Source: Chryseobacterium aureum
GTDB lineage: Bacteria > Bacteroidota > Bacteroidia > Flavobacteriales > Weeksellaceae
NCBI RefSeq assembly: GCF_003971235.1
Contig: NZ_CP034661.1
Coordinates: 2,108,001 to 2,172,000 of the forward strand
DNA: 64,000 nucleotides
Reading direction: 5' to 3'
The translations under genes and the position numbers were made by a program. Below, piece after piece: positions 7,315 to 16,117 of this stretch. Below the pieces are notes generated by a model. That model was not told the DNA's origin. It saw only the letters and a list, made by a program, of their open reading frames with translations, and made no database searches. The first letter of the stretch is position 1; every line of letters begins with the position of its first letter.

Positions 7315-8340
7315 TTAATTTTCGAATTCTTTATCAGAGACTGCATTATTTCTTGCCTTTGCCAGCATAGGAATAGAAATCAGGCCCATCACCAGCATGA
7401 TTACAATCTGCAGCGGTAAAGAAATAAAGGAATAGGTAAGTCCCATTTCTCCCCCAAAAGCTGCACTTTTTCCTACTGAAATGAAAAGCGCCATAAAACC
7501 ATATTTCATCGCAAGGTTATAAGCCCCGATTCCTCCGCTGGCCGGAATAATCATTCCCAGTGTTCCCACTACAATAATGAAAAACCCGTCTGCAAAGGTA
7601 AAATTTGAAGTTTCAGGAAGGGCAAAACACACCAGGTATGCGGCGAAATAATAGCAGATCCAGATCCCTAAAGTATAAAGAATGAATTTTCCTTTTTCTT
7701 TCAATTTAAAAATTGAAGTTAGTCCTTCAAAAATTCCGTCAATGAAACTAACTACTTTTCCTACAAACGGAACATGTACAAGTTTTTTTCTAAATATAAA
7801 AAAAAGAATACTTCCTATCACCAAAAGTAAAAGGGCTATCAGCATCTTAGTAGGAATATTTATTCCTGAATTTTTAAAAAAAGATAAAATTGCTTCATAC
7901 TTGAACAAGAATGTAAGTCCCAGAAATCCCAACATACAAACCAGATCCACGACTCTTTCCAAAATGATGGTTCCGAAAGATTTATCCACCGGTACTTTTT
8001 CCACGCCATATAAAGCTGTCGCTCTTGCTACTTCCCCACTTCTCGGAATGGTAAGATTCATGAGATATCCAAAGGATATGGACCAAAGTGCATTGGAATT
8101 GGAAATTCTGTGTCCCATGGGTTCCAGCATCAGATTCCACCGGATCGCCCTGAACCAGTAGGCAAGAAGCCCAAATACGGACGCAAAGAGCACCCAAAGA
8201 TAATTTGCTTTCGCCAGAGATTTCTGAATCACTTTAAAATCCAGATCCCTTAAAGCAAGCCATAAAAAAAAGCCTGCAAAAGCAAGCGATATTACTATTG
8301 TAAGTATTGATTTTAACGGGCTTTTTGATGTTTTCTCCAT
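7315..8340 (-). CDS. YbhN/UPF0104-type integral membrane protein (flippase-like)
   Basis: A 341-residue inner-membrane protein with about eight hydrophobic helices. It belongs to the lysylphosphatidylglycerol synthase transmembrane-region family (YbhN/UPF0104), recognisable from the RAIRWNLML segment near residue 65, NLTIPRSGEVARA near 95-107, ERVVDL and the central PASGGIGAYNLAM loop. Members without the synthase domain are thought to move lipids or lipid-linked sugars; the function here is not known. It starts three bases after the stop of panD and is presumably cotranscribed with it. A terminator follows. Confidence 0.8.
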   Translation of the reverse strand: MEKTSKSPLKSILTIVISLAFAGFFLWLALRDLDFKVIQKSLAKANYLWVLFASVFGLLAYWFRAIRWNLMLEPMGHRISNSNALWSISFGYLMNLTIPRSGEVARATALYGVEKVPVDKSFGTIILERVVDLVCMLGFLGLTFLFKYEAILSFFKNSGINIPTKMLIALLLLVIGSILFFIFRKKLVHVPFVGKVVSFIDGIFEGLTSIFKLKEKGKFILYTLGIWICYYFAAYLVCFALPETSNFTFADGFFIIVVGTLGMIIPASGGIGAYNLAMKYGFMALFISVGKSAAFGGEMGLTYSFISLPLQIVIMLVMGLISIPMLAKARNNAVSDKEFEN

Positions 8341-8343
8341 GTA

Positions 8344-8694
8344 CTACGTAAGAAGGTTTGTTTTTTCATCAGGGAAAACAATCTTCGGCTGGAAGTCTTT
8401 AGCCTCCTCCGGGGTCATCTGAGCATAAGCAATAATGATGATGATGTCATCTTTCTGTACTTTTCTTGCTGCAGGCCCATTAAGACATACTTCTCCGGAT
8501 TTTCTTTTTCCTTTGATCACGTAGGTATCAAAACGTTCTCCGTTGTTTACATTCACAATATAGACCCTTTCTCCCACTACCAGACCGGCAGCTTCTATAA
8601 GGTCTTCATCTATTGTTATACTCCCTATATAATTAAGGTCAGAGGCCGTTACTCTCACCCTATGAATCTTAGACTTAAAAACTTCTATTAGCAT
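8344..8694 (-). CDS. panD: Aspartate 1-decarboxylase
   Basis: PanD makes beta-alanine from L-aspartate for pantothenate and coenzyme A. The 116-residue proenzyme has the self-cleavage site G24-S25 in NYIGSITID, which yields the pyruvoyl cofactor on Ser25. K9, the catalytic region VTASDLNY, the [11 protein letters not shown] segment and GPAAR are all present. Family length is normal (about 115-126 residues). A TAAATTTG promoter box ends only four bases before the start codon, so the mRNA may have almost no leader. Confidence 0.97.
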
Positions 8695-8698
8695 GATG

Positions 8699-8706
8699 CA
8701 AATTTA
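8699..8706 (-). promoter_or_regulatory. -7 box (TAAATTTG) abutting the panD start
   Basis: The box fits TAnnTTTG exactly and ends four bases before the panD ATG at 8694. Transcription would be expected to begin at or within about two bases of the start codon. No clear -33 TTG is seen. Confidence 0.45.
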
Positions 8707-9029
8707 TTAATAAAAATTAATAAAACAGGCCTTTCGTATGATTTTAAAACTCCCACAAACACAGGGGTTTAATTTTACAAAACACAAGGATTCTGAAAAT
8801 TACTTATAAATTTAATAATCATATGGTCAAAAAAATTAATTGTTTATACAGAATTTAGGATTTAATAAATATGAAAAATAATATTAACTTTTTGCTAAAG
8901 TCAATACACATAAGCATTTGGCATGATTTTAGTAACCTGTAACGTAGATTTTCCGTGAAAAGTGGAATTATCATATTTTAACTGATTTCACCGAAAAGCA
9001 AAAAATTTTTACAACTTTTAATAAAAAAA
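8707..9029. other. Gene-free AT-rich stretch between panD and HU
   Basis: About 320 bases without a credible reading frame, RNA gene or hairpin with a T tract. The composition is very AT-rich. It may hold distal regulatory sites for HU, but I see no repeated or palindromic motif. Confidence 0.5.
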
Positions 9030-9059
9030 TTGCACAATTAGAAAATAGTATTATATTTG
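9030..9059 (+). promoter_or_regulatory. Bacteroidetes-type promoter of the HU gene
   Basis: TTG at 9030-9032 and TATATTTG at 9052-9059 are separated by 19 bp, matching the -33/-7 arrangement of the Bacteroidetes primary sigma factor. Transcription should start near 9063, giving a leader of about 30 bases. Confidence 0.75.
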
Positions 9060-9093
9060 CTATAATTACGAACTAACTTTAATATTAAAAATT

Positions 9094-9384
9094 ATGAACA
9101 AGTCTGAATTAATCGACGCAATCGCAAAAGATGCAGGTATCACTAAAGTTGCAGCAAAAGCTGCTTTAGAATCTTTCATTGGTAATGTTACAACTACTTT
9201 AAAGAAAAAAGACGGAAAAGTTTCTTTAGTAGGTTTCGGTACTTTCTCAGTAGCTGAGAGAGCAGCTAGACAAGGTATTAACCCTGCAACTAAAAAACCA
9301 ATCAAAATTGCTGCTAAAAAAGTTGCTAAATTCAAGGCTGGAGCTGATTTATCAAATGCAGTTTCAGGTGCTAAGAAAAAATAA
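9094..9384 (+). CDS. HU-family DNA-binding protein
   Basis: A 96-residue histone-like protein that bends and compacts DNA as a dimer. It begins MNKSELIDAIAKDAGITKVAAKAAL, has the VSLVGFGTFSVAERAAR signature and the arm motif with P in GINPATKKPI. The C terminus is Lys-rich (GAKKK). Alanine and lysine codons are strongly biased to few synonymous forms, fitting high expression, in line with the strong promoter upstream. Confidence 0.95.
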   Translation: MNKSELIDAIAKDAGITKVAAKAALESFIGNVTTTLKKKDGKVSLVGFGTFSVAERAARQGINPATKKPIKIAAKKVAKFKAGADLSNAVSGAKKK

Positions 9385-9500
9385 TCATTCAGATTACAAA
9401 AATTCAAAGGCTGTTTCTAAGAAGCAGCTTTTTTAATTGCCTATGCAGGATTAAAAATTAAACCGTTAATAAGTTTTTAAGCTGTTAAGAACTTATTGGA

Positions 9501-9566
9501 TTTAGGCTAAAGCATCTACCACTACAGATACAAAATAAGCGGGCTAAAGCCCGCCTATTGATATTA
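9501..9566. repeat. REP-like palindromic element, copy 2 (GGGCTAAAGCCC)
   Basis: GGCTAAAGC is followed 36 bases later by GCGGGCT-AA-AGCCCGC and an ATTGATAT tail, the same layout as at 1076-1146. The outer stem pairs differ from copy 1 but remain complementary. Confidence 0.6.
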
Positions 9567-9647
9567 CACAGTTTTATATTTTCAGAATGTAGAGATCTTA
9601 TTTAAAAAACACTCATTAGCATCTGACTTCTACTTTCTAACCTCTCA

Positions 9648-10289
9648 TTAGGGTGCCAGTCTGGAAATTTTCCAATCAAAATCTTCAAGCTGGTAAATGA
9701 TTCTGTCATGAAGACGATTGGGCCTTCCCTGCCAGAATTCAATTTCATAAGGTCTAGCAAGATACCCCCCCCAATGGGAAGGTCTTGGAACTTCAGTATT
9801 TTCATATTCCTTTTCCAGCTCTTTCAGTTTTTCTTCCAGGAATTCCCTGTTGGGGATCATCTGGCTCTGCGGAGAAACCACAGCTCCCAACTGACTTCCT
9901 TTAGGCCTTGAATGAAAATAACCATCACTTAAATTTTCCGCTACTTTTTCCAGATCTGCTTTGATGATAATCTGTCTTTCCAGATTGGGCCAGAAGAAAT
10001 GCAGGCATGCTTTGTGATTATTTTCTATGGCTTTTCCTTTTCTGCTGTTGTAGTTGGTGTAAAAAATGAACCCTTCATGGGTATATGCTTTCAGAAGTAC
10101 CATTCTCGTTCTGGGACACCCGTCTTCCTCTACTGTAGAAACCGCCATAGCATTGGCTTCTGAGATCACCGGGCTCTCACTTGCCTCCAAAAACCAGTCT
10201 CTAAACTGCTCAATGGGATTTTGTTTTATCTCACTTTCAATAAGTTGGGATTTATCATACACTTTTCTTTTGTCGTGCAGGTTTTCCAT
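9648..10289 (-). CDS. pdxH: Pyridoxamine 5'-phosphate oxidase
   Basis: PdxH oxidises pyridoxine or pyridoxamine 5'-phosphate to pyridoxal 5'-phosphate with FMN. The 213-residue protein shows the FMN/substrate segments RTRMVLLK, FYTNYNSRKGKAI, FFWPNLERQI, SRPKGSQLGA, and the C-terminal signature EFWQGRPNRLHDR, ending RLAP. Length matches the family. It is divergent from yqgE, with only 24 bases between the start codons, so the two genes share a very small promoter region. Confidence 0.97.
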   Translation of the reverse strand: MENLHDKRKVYDKSQLIESEIKQNPIEQFRDWFLEASESPVISEANAMAVSTVEEDGCPRTRMVLLKAYTHEGFIFYTNYNSRKGKAIENNHKACLHFFWPNLERQIIIKADLEKVAENLSDGYFHSRPKGSQLGAVVSPQSQMIPNREFLEEKLKELEKEYENTEVPRPSHWGGYLARPYEIEFWQGRPNRLHDRIIYQLEDFDWKISRLAP

Positions 10290-10302
10290 AAATATTTTTT
10301 AT

Positions 10303-10310
10303 TAAATTTG
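10303..10310 (+). promoter_or_regulatory. -7 box (TAAATTTG) abutting the yqgE start
   Basis: TAAATTTG ends three bases before the ATG at 10314. The position implies a leaderless or nearly leaderless mRNA. The nearest TTTTG upstream is about 30 bp away, too far for a standard -33 element. Confidence 0.4.
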
Positions 10311-10313
10311 AGT

Positions 10314-10862
10314 ATGAATCACTCCTACAAAGGTAAAATATTAATCTCGACGCCTGACATTTCCGGCGATATTTTTTCACGATCGGTAGTATTGGTTATT
10401 GAACATAACGAAAGTGGTGCATTTGGCTTGATCCTGAACAAAAAGAACAGTCAGATGAGCAGCAAGTTCAAAGATTTTTTTGACTTTAAAATTGAGGTAT
10501 ATGATGGAGGACCTGTGGAAAACGACAAAGTATTTTTCATTGTAAAAGGCAAGAGAGTTACCGAGGTCTATACCGATATCACAGATGAATACTACCTTAC
10601 TGAGGATATTGAACGGATTATTAACGCCGTTTTAAGCGGTGAGCTGGATATTGAGCATATTAAAATATTTTCAGGGTATTCCGGATGGTCTCCCGGCCAG
10701 CTGGATGCTGAGGTTCAAAGAAAAATGTGGACTGTAGTAGATGTTTATAATCTGGATTATACGCTACCTAATGATCAGACGCTCTGGAAATCTATCATGC
10801 AGAATCTTGGAGGAGAATTTCTTCTCTGGGCCAATTCCCCTGAAGACATTTCCCTGAACTAA
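10314..10862 (+). CDS. YqgE/AlgH-family protein
   Basis: A 182-residue protein of the YqgE/AlgH (DUF179) family, whose biochemical role is not settled. Diagnostic parts are GKILISTPDISGDIFSRSVVL, the GAFGLILNK segment (residues 34-42), YDGGPVENDKVFFI, and FSGYSGWSPGQLDAE. I chose the ATG at 10314, because the codons upstream encode hydrophobic sequence overlapping pdxH and are not family-like. The TAnnTTTG box just before this ATG agrees with the choice. Confidence 0.92.
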   Translation: MNHSYKGKILISTPDISGDIFSRSVVLVIEHNESGAFGLILNKKNSQMSSKFKDFFDFKIEVYDGGPVENDKVFFIVKGKRVTEVYTDITDEYYLTEDIERIINAVLSGELDIEHIKIFSGYSGWSPGQLDAEVQRKMWTVVDVYNLDYTLPNDQTLWKSIMQNLGGEFLLWANSPEDISLN

Positions 10863-10967
10863 AAAAGTATATTTTTCGCATCATTTAAACAATTAACAAA
10901 CTTTAAGATTATTTTAACCAATTTTAAAGAAAGTTTTTCCGTTCTTTGACAAACCAAAATCACTGAT

Positions 10968-11549
10968 ATGAAAGGTATTACATTACTTGCTTTATCAATA
11001 TTTTCTACAGCGTTTTTATCATTTACCCCTATTAACAAAAAATACATTGTCATTGATGCCGGACATGGCGGAAATGATTTTGGGGCCACCCATGGTGAAA
11101 TTCTGGAAAAGAATATTGCATTAAGTGTTGCTAAGGAAATACAGAAAATCAATAAAAGCCAGGATCGGTATGAAGTGATTTTAACGAGAGATTCTGATAC
11201 TTACCCCAGCCTGTCCCAAAGGACAGATCAAATCAATAAACTGAACCCAGAAATGGTGATTTCCCTTCACGTAAATTCTTCTCCTGAAAAAGAGAGGGAC
11301 GATAACGGATTTGAAGTATATGTTCAAAACTCTGATGTATCAAAGGAATTGGCTGGAAAAATTTATAAGAAATTCAATGCCCGTAAAATATATGAAAGTA
11401 ATTTTCATATTTTAAGAGAAACTAAGGCCCCTGCTGTATTGGTAGAGCTTGGTTTTATCAATAATGCTGAAAACAGAAATTATATTACGAGTGAAAAAGG
11501 GCAAAAAGAAATTGCACAGAAATTTGTTGAAATCATCAACGAATATTAA
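10968..11549 (+). CDS. N-acetylmuramoyl-L-alanine amidase (Amidase_3)
   Basis: A secreted zinc amidase that cuts the bond between MurNAc and the peptide stem of peptidoglycan. A signal peptide (MKGITLLALSIFSTAFLSFT) precedes the catalytic domain. Zinc ligands are H33 in DAGHGG, E47 and H101 in SLHVNSS, and the catalytic Glu is E160 in VELGFI. At 193 residues it is only the catalytic domain, with no AMIN or SPOR domain. It probably acts in the periplasm in cell separation or wall turnover. A long-loop terminator follows. Confidence 0.92.
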   Translation: MKGITLLALSIFSTAFLSFTPINKKYIVIDAGHGGNDFGATHGEILEKNIALSVAKEIQKINKSQDRYEVILTRDSDTYPSLSQRTDQINKLNPEMVISLHVNSSPEKERDDNGFEVYVQNSDVSKELAGKIYKKFNARKIYESNFHILRETKAPAVLVELGFINNAENRNYITSEKGQKEIAQKFVEIINEY

Positions 11550-11581
11550 ATAAAATACAAATTCTGATTGAATCAGAATAA

Positions 11582-11623
11582 AACCCGGTAAAGGACTTCT
11601 GGAACTTTGTTGTTTACCGGGTT
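11582..11623. terminator. Hairpin between convergent genes
   Basis: AAACCCGGTAAA and TTTACCGGGTTT pair across a loop of about 18 bases. It lies between the amidase gene (plus) and the class IV aminotransferase-like gene (minus). Flanking T tracts are weak on both strands, so termination efficiency is uncertain. Confidence 0.55.
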
Positions 11624-11631
11624 TGTCAATT

Positions 11632-12447
11632 TTATGAATTAAAACTTGCCTTCCAGCTTTCTACCCACTCTGAGAAACGGGAGCTTTCAAAAGTCTTATT
11701 TCTTATCTTTCCTACAGAAAATATGCCCTTCTCATCAGAAATCATTAAAATTTCTTCGGCTTTCTGAGATTCGAATGCGATAATTTCGTGTTCCTGGATA
11801 TCTGCCAGGTTATTTTTATGTAAAAAAGTCACAAAATTTTCCATCAAAGGAGAAATGTAGGCTCCTTCAGTCTGTTTGGGCACTTTAATAACACCACCTT
11901 CCAAAAAAAGCAGGTTCCCCGCTGTGGTACGGGCAATTCTCTTATTAGGATTCAGAAGAATCACGTCATCAAGGTCATTTTCCTGCGCATAAATCGCTCC
12001 GTAGATATTTTCCGGACAGTGAACTCTGATATTGCTCAGAAGGTTATTATTCACGTTAATTTCTTTCGTCAGATCCAGCTCTAAAAGCCTCTGATGAACA
12101 GCCAGCACATCCTCCATTTCTGTAACTTCGTAAAAATAGGAAACAGAAGATTTTGCCAATGTCAGGCCGTCATTATTTCTGAACACCTGAAAATTAATAA
12201 TTCCGTTCTTTACTCCTTTACCTTCGATAATTTCTTTTTGAAAAAGGGCCTGGAAAAACTCCAGAGTGTAAGTAAGAGGAATATTCAGTCTCATCTTTCT
12301 CATGGAGGCCATCAGGAAAAAATAGCATTCTTCGTCCATGATCAATCCGCCATTTCTTATAAAAAAAGAAACCTTCACGGCATCTCCCCAAAGAAAAGCT
12401 CTGTTCTTTACCTTTAAATCGTCTGATGTAAAATATTGATTTTCCAA
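11632..12447 (-). CDS. Class IV aminotransferase-fold protein, PLP site degenerate
   Basis: A 271-residue protein with the fold pattern of class IV PLP enzymes (branched-chain aminotransferase/ADC lyase): LKVKNRAFLWGDAVKVS near the N terminus, NIRVHCPENIYGAIYAQENDLDDVILLN centrally, and RTTAGNLLFLEGGVIKVP. The position expected for the Schiff-base lysine (compare GIKHLNR in ADC lyase) holds R141, and the Glu usually before xxxxN in the TTAGN segment is missing. It may therefore not be a working aminotransferase. The start is a TTG at 12447; the first ATG downstream would remove the conserved N-terminal strand. The neighbour is a START-like protein. Confidence 0.75.
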   Translation of the reverse strand: MENQYFTSDDLKVKNRAFLWGDAVKVSFFIRNGGLIMDEECYFFLMASMRKMRLNIPLTYTLEFFQALFQKEIIEGKGVKNGIINFQVFRNNDGLTLAKSSVSYFYEVTEMEDVLAVHQRLLELDLTKEINVNNNLLSNIRVHCPENIYGAIYAQENDLDDVILLNPNKRIARTTAGNLLFLEGGVIKVPKQTEGAYISPLMENFVTFLHKNNLADIQEHEIIAFESQKAEEILMISDEKGIFSVGKIRNKTFESSRFSEWVESWKASFNS

Positions 12448-12469
12448 TTTTTGATGTGATTTATTTACA

Positions 12470-12497
12470 AAAAAATAATGAACGATAAATCGTTCAT
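12470..12497 (-). terminator. Intrinsic terminator after the START-like gene
   Basis: ATGAACGAT-N2-ATCGTTCAT is a perfect 9-bp stem followed on the minus strand by TATTTTTTT. It separates the START-like gene from the aminotransferase-like gene, so the latter probably depends on read-through or its own promoter. Confidence 0.7.
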
Positions 12498-12525
12498 CAG
12501 TTTTATCATTTAATATAGCCCGGTA

Positions 12526-12912
12526 TTACGCCGCACCTAATTTTATTCTCAGGTTTTCGATAAGATTTTCCCAATACATTGCATTTTCCTCTTCATCACC
12601 TTCTTCACAGAAGTCTGTAATATTCAAAGCCAGATCTTCTGTAATATCATCAATTGTGATAGTCATTTCAAAGAAATTTTTTGTTCCTTCATCTTCTTCC
12701 CATCTGAAACGTACGAAACCTTCAGGCTTATATCTGATCAAAGTGGCCTTCTCAGCAGGTCCTCCGCCCCAGCTAAAAAAGAAATCATCGCCTTTCTCTG
12801 TTACCTCATCCGCAAACCATTCAGACAATCCCTCTGCAGTCGCCAGATATTCATACAAAATCTCTGATAAACAGTGCATTGGAAATTCGTAATGGACTTT
12901 ATGTTTCGCCAT
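12526..12912 (-). CDS. START-like/SRPBCC-fold protein
   Basis: A 128-residue acidic protein of the START-like (AHSA1/SRPBCC) helix-grip fold, which usually binds hydrophobic ligands in a cavity. Typical segments are HYEFPMHCLSEILYEYLATAEGLSEWFADEVTEKG, FFSWGGGPAEKATLIRYKP and FVRFRWEEDEGTKNFFEMTI. No catalytic motif is seen. In related Flavobacteriia I recall it beside a class IV aminotransferase-like gene and YqgE, as here, but its function is not known. Confidence 0.85.
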   Translation of the reverse strand: MAKHKVHYEFPMHCLSEILYEYLATAEGLSEWFADEVTEKGDDFFFSWGGGPAEKATLIRYKPEGFVRFRWEEDEGTKNFFEMTITIDDITEDLALNITDFCEEGDEEENAMYWENLIENLRIKLGAA

Positions 12913-13065
12913 ATAATCTTTGTTTTATCGTCCCGCAATATATAAATTAATTTTTTTATTACGCAAAAAAACAATTACTTTTTTAGAGAATCTGTATGAT
13001 ATTTATCACTGGATTTAAATCTTTATTCCATGCAGTTTTACCGCCTGACAATAGCATGTAAAGCA

Positions 13066-13092
13066 TAAAAAAATCTCTCCTTTCCGGAGAGA
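13066..13092 (-). terminator. Intrinsic terminator after the class III aminotransferase
   Basis: TCTCTCC-N5-GGAGAGA followed on the minus strand by seven T. It lies just past the stop at 13101. Confidence 0.8.
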
Positions 13093-13100
13093 CTTCATCT

Positions 13101-14282
13101 TTAATTTTCGTTCAGGATATCAAGAATAATCTGGCATCCTTCTCTGATTTCTTCTTTAGATAATGTAAGGGGTGGAGAAATTCTCAGGTACTCATTTCTG
13201 TACAGCTGCCAGAAAACCACCAATCCTCTTTCCATACATTTTTTGGCTACTTCTAATGTATATTCCGGTGATCTCAGGTTCACGGCAAGCATTAAACCTT
13301 TACCGTTGATATTTTTGATTTTAGGATGAACCAAAAGTTCCCGGAACAGCTTTTCCTTTTCTTCCACTTCATTCATTAATCCGCTTTCCAATACTTCTTT
13401 TAATGTGGCATAGCTTGCGGCTGCAATCAGGGGATTTCCTCCAAATGTGGTGATGTGGCCAAGCTTTGGTGAGTGTGAAAGGGTTTCCATAATTTCTCTG
13501 GAACTCATAAAAGCTCCTACCGGAACTCCTCCTCCCATTCCTTTACCCATTACCAGGATATCCGGAACGATTCCGAAGTGCTCAAAAGAGAATAATTTTC
13601 CTGTTCTTCCGAATCCCGGCTGTATTTCATCCAAAATCAAAAGAGCGCCTACTTCCTCACATCTTCTCTTCAGCCTGATCAGATAGTCTTTATCGGGAAC
13701 CAGAAAACCAGCTGCTCCCTGAATGGTTTCAAGGATCACACAGGCGGTTTTCTCTGTTATTTTATCGAAATCTTTTTCATTATTAAATTCGATGAAAGAG
13801 ACCATTGGCAGTAAAGGACGGAATTCTCTTTTGTGGGTTTCGTTTCCGGAAACACTTAACGCTCCGTGCGTGTTTCCGTGGTAAGAGTTTTTGAAGGAAA
13901 CTATTTCTTCTCTTCCTGTATATCGTTTTGCCAGCTTTAAACTTCCGTCAATGGCTTCAGCACCACTGTTCACAAGATAAGTAACTTCTAAAGGATCCGG
14001 AGTAGCTTCTGCAAGCAGCCTGCATAATGCAACAGGTTTTTCCTGTGCATATTCTCCATATACCATGACGTGAAGATATTTATCCGTCTGTTCTTTGATT
14101 GCTTCCACTATTTTAGGATGGGAATGACCTAGTGTATTGGCGGAAACTCCTGCTACAAAATCAAGATATCTTTTCCCGTCTGTTCCGTATATATAGCTTC
14201 CTATAGCTTTTTCCACTTCAAAACCCGCTGCAAATTTTGTTGTCTGAGCCTGATATATAAAAAAATCTTTATGCATTTCCAT
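13101..14282 (-). CDS. Class III (ornithine/acetylornithine-type) aminotransferase
   Basis: A 393-residue PLP-dependent aminotransferase of class III. Features are YLDFVAGVSANTLGHSHP, NSGAEAIDGSLKLAKRYTG, SYHGNTHGALS, LDEIQPGFGRTG (the PLP-ring Asp) and the Schiff-base lysine in VMGKGMGGG (K247). It could act on acetylornithine, ornithine or another omega-amino acid; no arg genes are nearby to decide. I preferred ATG 14282 over 14303 because a TAGCTTTG promoter box (14301-14308) overlaps the earlier start. Another Met follows two codons later (14276). Confidence 0.88.
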   Translation of the reverse strand: MEMHKDFFIYQAQTTKFAAGFEVEKAIGSYIYGTDGKRYLDFVAGVSANTLGHSHPKIVEAIKEQTDKYLHVMVYGEYAQEKPVALCRLLAEATPDPLEVTYLVNSGAEAIDGSLKLAKRYTGREEIVSFKNSYHGNTHGALSVSGNETHKREFRPLLPMVSFIEFNNEKDFDKITEKTACVILETIQGAAGFLVPDKDYLIRLKRRCEEVGALLILDEIQPGFGRTGKLFSFEHFGIVPDILVMGKGMGGGVPVGAFMSSREIMETLSHSPKLGHITTFGGNPLIAAASYATLKEVLESGLMNEVEEKEKLFRELLVHPKIKNINGKGLMLAVNLRSPEYTLEVAKKCMERGLVVFWQLYRNEYLRISPPLTLSKEEIREGCQIILDILNEN

Positions 14283-14300
14283 TGTCTCCAAAAATTTCAG

Positions 14301-14308
14301 CAAAGCTA
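14301..14308 (-). promoter_or_regulatory. -7 box (TAGCTTTG) of the class III aminotransferase
   Basis: TAGCTTTG on the minus strand fits TAnnTTTG and lies 18 bases upstream of ATG 14282. It helps to decide the start. No clear -33 TTG is present. Confidence 0.4.
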
Positions 14309-14341
14309 TAAAAGATTCATTAAACGCTGAAATTAATCCAC

Positions 14342-14368
14342 AAAAAAAGACCAGTGAGTTACTGGTCT
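14342..14368 (-). terminator. Intrinsic terminator after the OstA-like gene
   Basis: AGACCAGT-GAGTT-ACTGGTCT, with a run of seven T on the minus strand. It lies just after the stop at 14375. Confidence 0.8.
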
Positions 14369-14374
14369 TTTCTA

Positions 14375-16114
14375 TTATTTTCTGGTTCGTTTAGGTTTCT
14401 TGGCTTCTTCTTTGGCTTTTTCGTCATCTATCGCTTTCTGGGCTTTATCGAAGAGTTCGTTATCAGCAGTATACTGTATTTCTTCATTGTTAGGCGTATC
14501 TACAAGAATGTCCTGCCATTTCCGGATCCGGTCTTTGGTATTCCAGTTAAAATCCGGGAATTTTCTTTTTGAAGGTTCTATCATACTCATAGGATAGGTA
14601 TCCGAAGCAGCCCCGATACTACATGAAATAATCTGCAGCGCTCTTTCTTCAAACAATGCTCCGATAATTCCACAGGTAGACAATGTAATCCCTATTCTTT
14701 CCGGTTTTTTCGTTTCCTGATCAGTATCATCCACATAGACGATAGACTGGGCATTTCCTACGACTCTTGCCTCTTTAATGGCATTTTTTTCATAGTAAAC
14801 GGTCATGAATTTTCCTTTTACCTGGTTAAACTCATCTTTTAAAGTGAGTGAGTCTACTTTACTGATGGCAAAAGCATTTCCAATAACTTTTAACGAATCT
14901 ATGTCTTCTGTTTGGGTATTAAAATAAGCTTCCACTTTATCTCCGGTTACCTGCTTTTCCCCGCTCCAAAGAATAGGGTTGGTATACATATGCATAATTC
15001 CGTCTGTCTCATTGAAAGCTATGGAATCTGCTCTTCCCTGTGCATTGGATTTATAAATACGGGCTTTTTTAAAGGCCCTTAAATAGCTTTTCTTCACTTT
15101 GATATCCAGTGAATCCGGTCTTTGGTAAGAGATGATTTTTTCTGAAGCAAAGTAAATAGAGTCTTTCTCCATCACCTTCACTGCATAGGGGTTTTTCGTC
15201 ATCATGGCAGAGTCTTTTTTCTCAAAAATTTCTCCGTATCCGCCTTTTATATATCTTTTTTCTTTAGGATCATCAAGGGTCACATTACCTGTAGCTTTAC
15301 CAAATCCTGTAATCTGATTATAATACATATCATCACCGGTAAGGATTTTCTCATTGTAAAAGATTCTGGAATTTTTGGTCAGGAAAGCCTCCTTGGAATC
15401 CATTTTATAAGTTCCTTTTTCCGTATAGATTCTGTTTCTTGGATTGGTTTTGCTGGTAATGGTTGTAGGGCCCAGAAAATCAGCAATTTTTGTATTTTGA
15501 TTCTGCTTGATGTTCGGTCCTTCGATTGTATACTGGGGAGTTTCGATCTTTACATTTCCCGTAAGATCAACGACTCTGGTATTCAGGAAATAAGTTCCCA
15601 CCTTAGCGTAGGTTATGTTCTGGCCATCGGAAATTGTTCCCCCGGTATTAAAATAAGCCTGATTAGCCAGCCTGTCGTAATATAGAATATCTGTTTTGAT
15701 GGTCTGTTTGGGATCAGTGAGAACTACATCTTTTCTGGCAACACCTTTTTGGGTATTGGCATCATATTCCATTTCTCCTGCTGTGATTACGGAGCCGTCT
15801 GTATTTTGAAGCCTGGTATTGCCTATTGCTTTTACAAAGTTTTCTTCATTGTACAGAACCACTTCATCTGCGGTAAGAATGGAGCCCTGATGTTCTATCT
15901 GAACATGCCCGGTAAAATATTGGTTCCCCTCATATTTTTCAGGGTTTTTCTTGATTTCATCTGCGTGGATGATCTTTACTTTATCTTCAGGTCTTACCTG
16001 CACCTGCTTAGGCTGGGCAGGAGTCTGTAGATAGGGATCCCTCTTCACAGGGGTTTTATCCTGCGCAAAACTCAGCGTAGAAATAAAGATTAACAGAAAA
16101 AGGATTATTCTCAT
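14375..16114 (-). CDS. OstA-like (LptA/LptD N-domain) LPS-transport protein
   Basis: A 579-residue secreted protein with a signal peptide (MRIILFLLIFISTLSFAQ) and repeated OstA-type beta-jellyroll segments such as EGNQYFTGHVQIEHQGSILTADEVVLY, YDANTQKGVARKDVVLTDP and VVDLTGNVKIETPQYTIEGP. These build the periplasmic slide that carries lipopolysaccharide in LptA and the LptD N-domain. The protein lacks an LptD beta-barrel, so it is most like the long OstA-like protein of Bacteroidetes. The C terminus is Lys/Glu-rich. The Fur-type regulator gene lies three bases upstream, so the two are probably cotranscribed. Confidence 0.85.
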   Translation of the reverse strand: MRIILFLLIFISTLSFAQDKTPVKRDPYLQTPAQPKQVQVRPEDKVKIIHADEIKKNPEKYEGNQYFTGHVQIEHQGSILTADEVVLYNEENFVKAIGNTRLQNTDGSVITAGEMEYDANTQKGVARKDVVLTDPKQTIKTDILYYDRLANQAYFNTGGTISDGQNITYAKVGTYFLNTRVVDLTGNVKIETPQYTIEGPNIKQNQNTKIADFLGPTTITSKTNPRNRIYTEKGTYKMDSKEAFLTKNSRIFYNEKILTGDDMYYNQITGFGKATGNVTLDDPKEKRYIKGGYGEIFEKKDSAMMTKNPYAVKVMEKDSIYFASEKIISYQRPDSLDIKVKKSYLRAFKKARIYKSNAQGRADSIAFNETDGIMHMYTNPILWSGEKQVTGDKVEAYFNTQTEDIDSLKVIGNAFAISKVDSLTLKDEFNQVKGKFMTVYYEKNAIKEARVVGNAQSIVYVDDTDQETKKPERIGITLSTCGIIGALFEERALQIISCSIGAASDTYPMSMIEPSKRKFPDFNWNTKDRIRKWQDILVDTPNNEEIQYTADNELFDKAQKAIDDEKAKEEAKKPKRTRK

Positions 16115-16117
16115 TAA

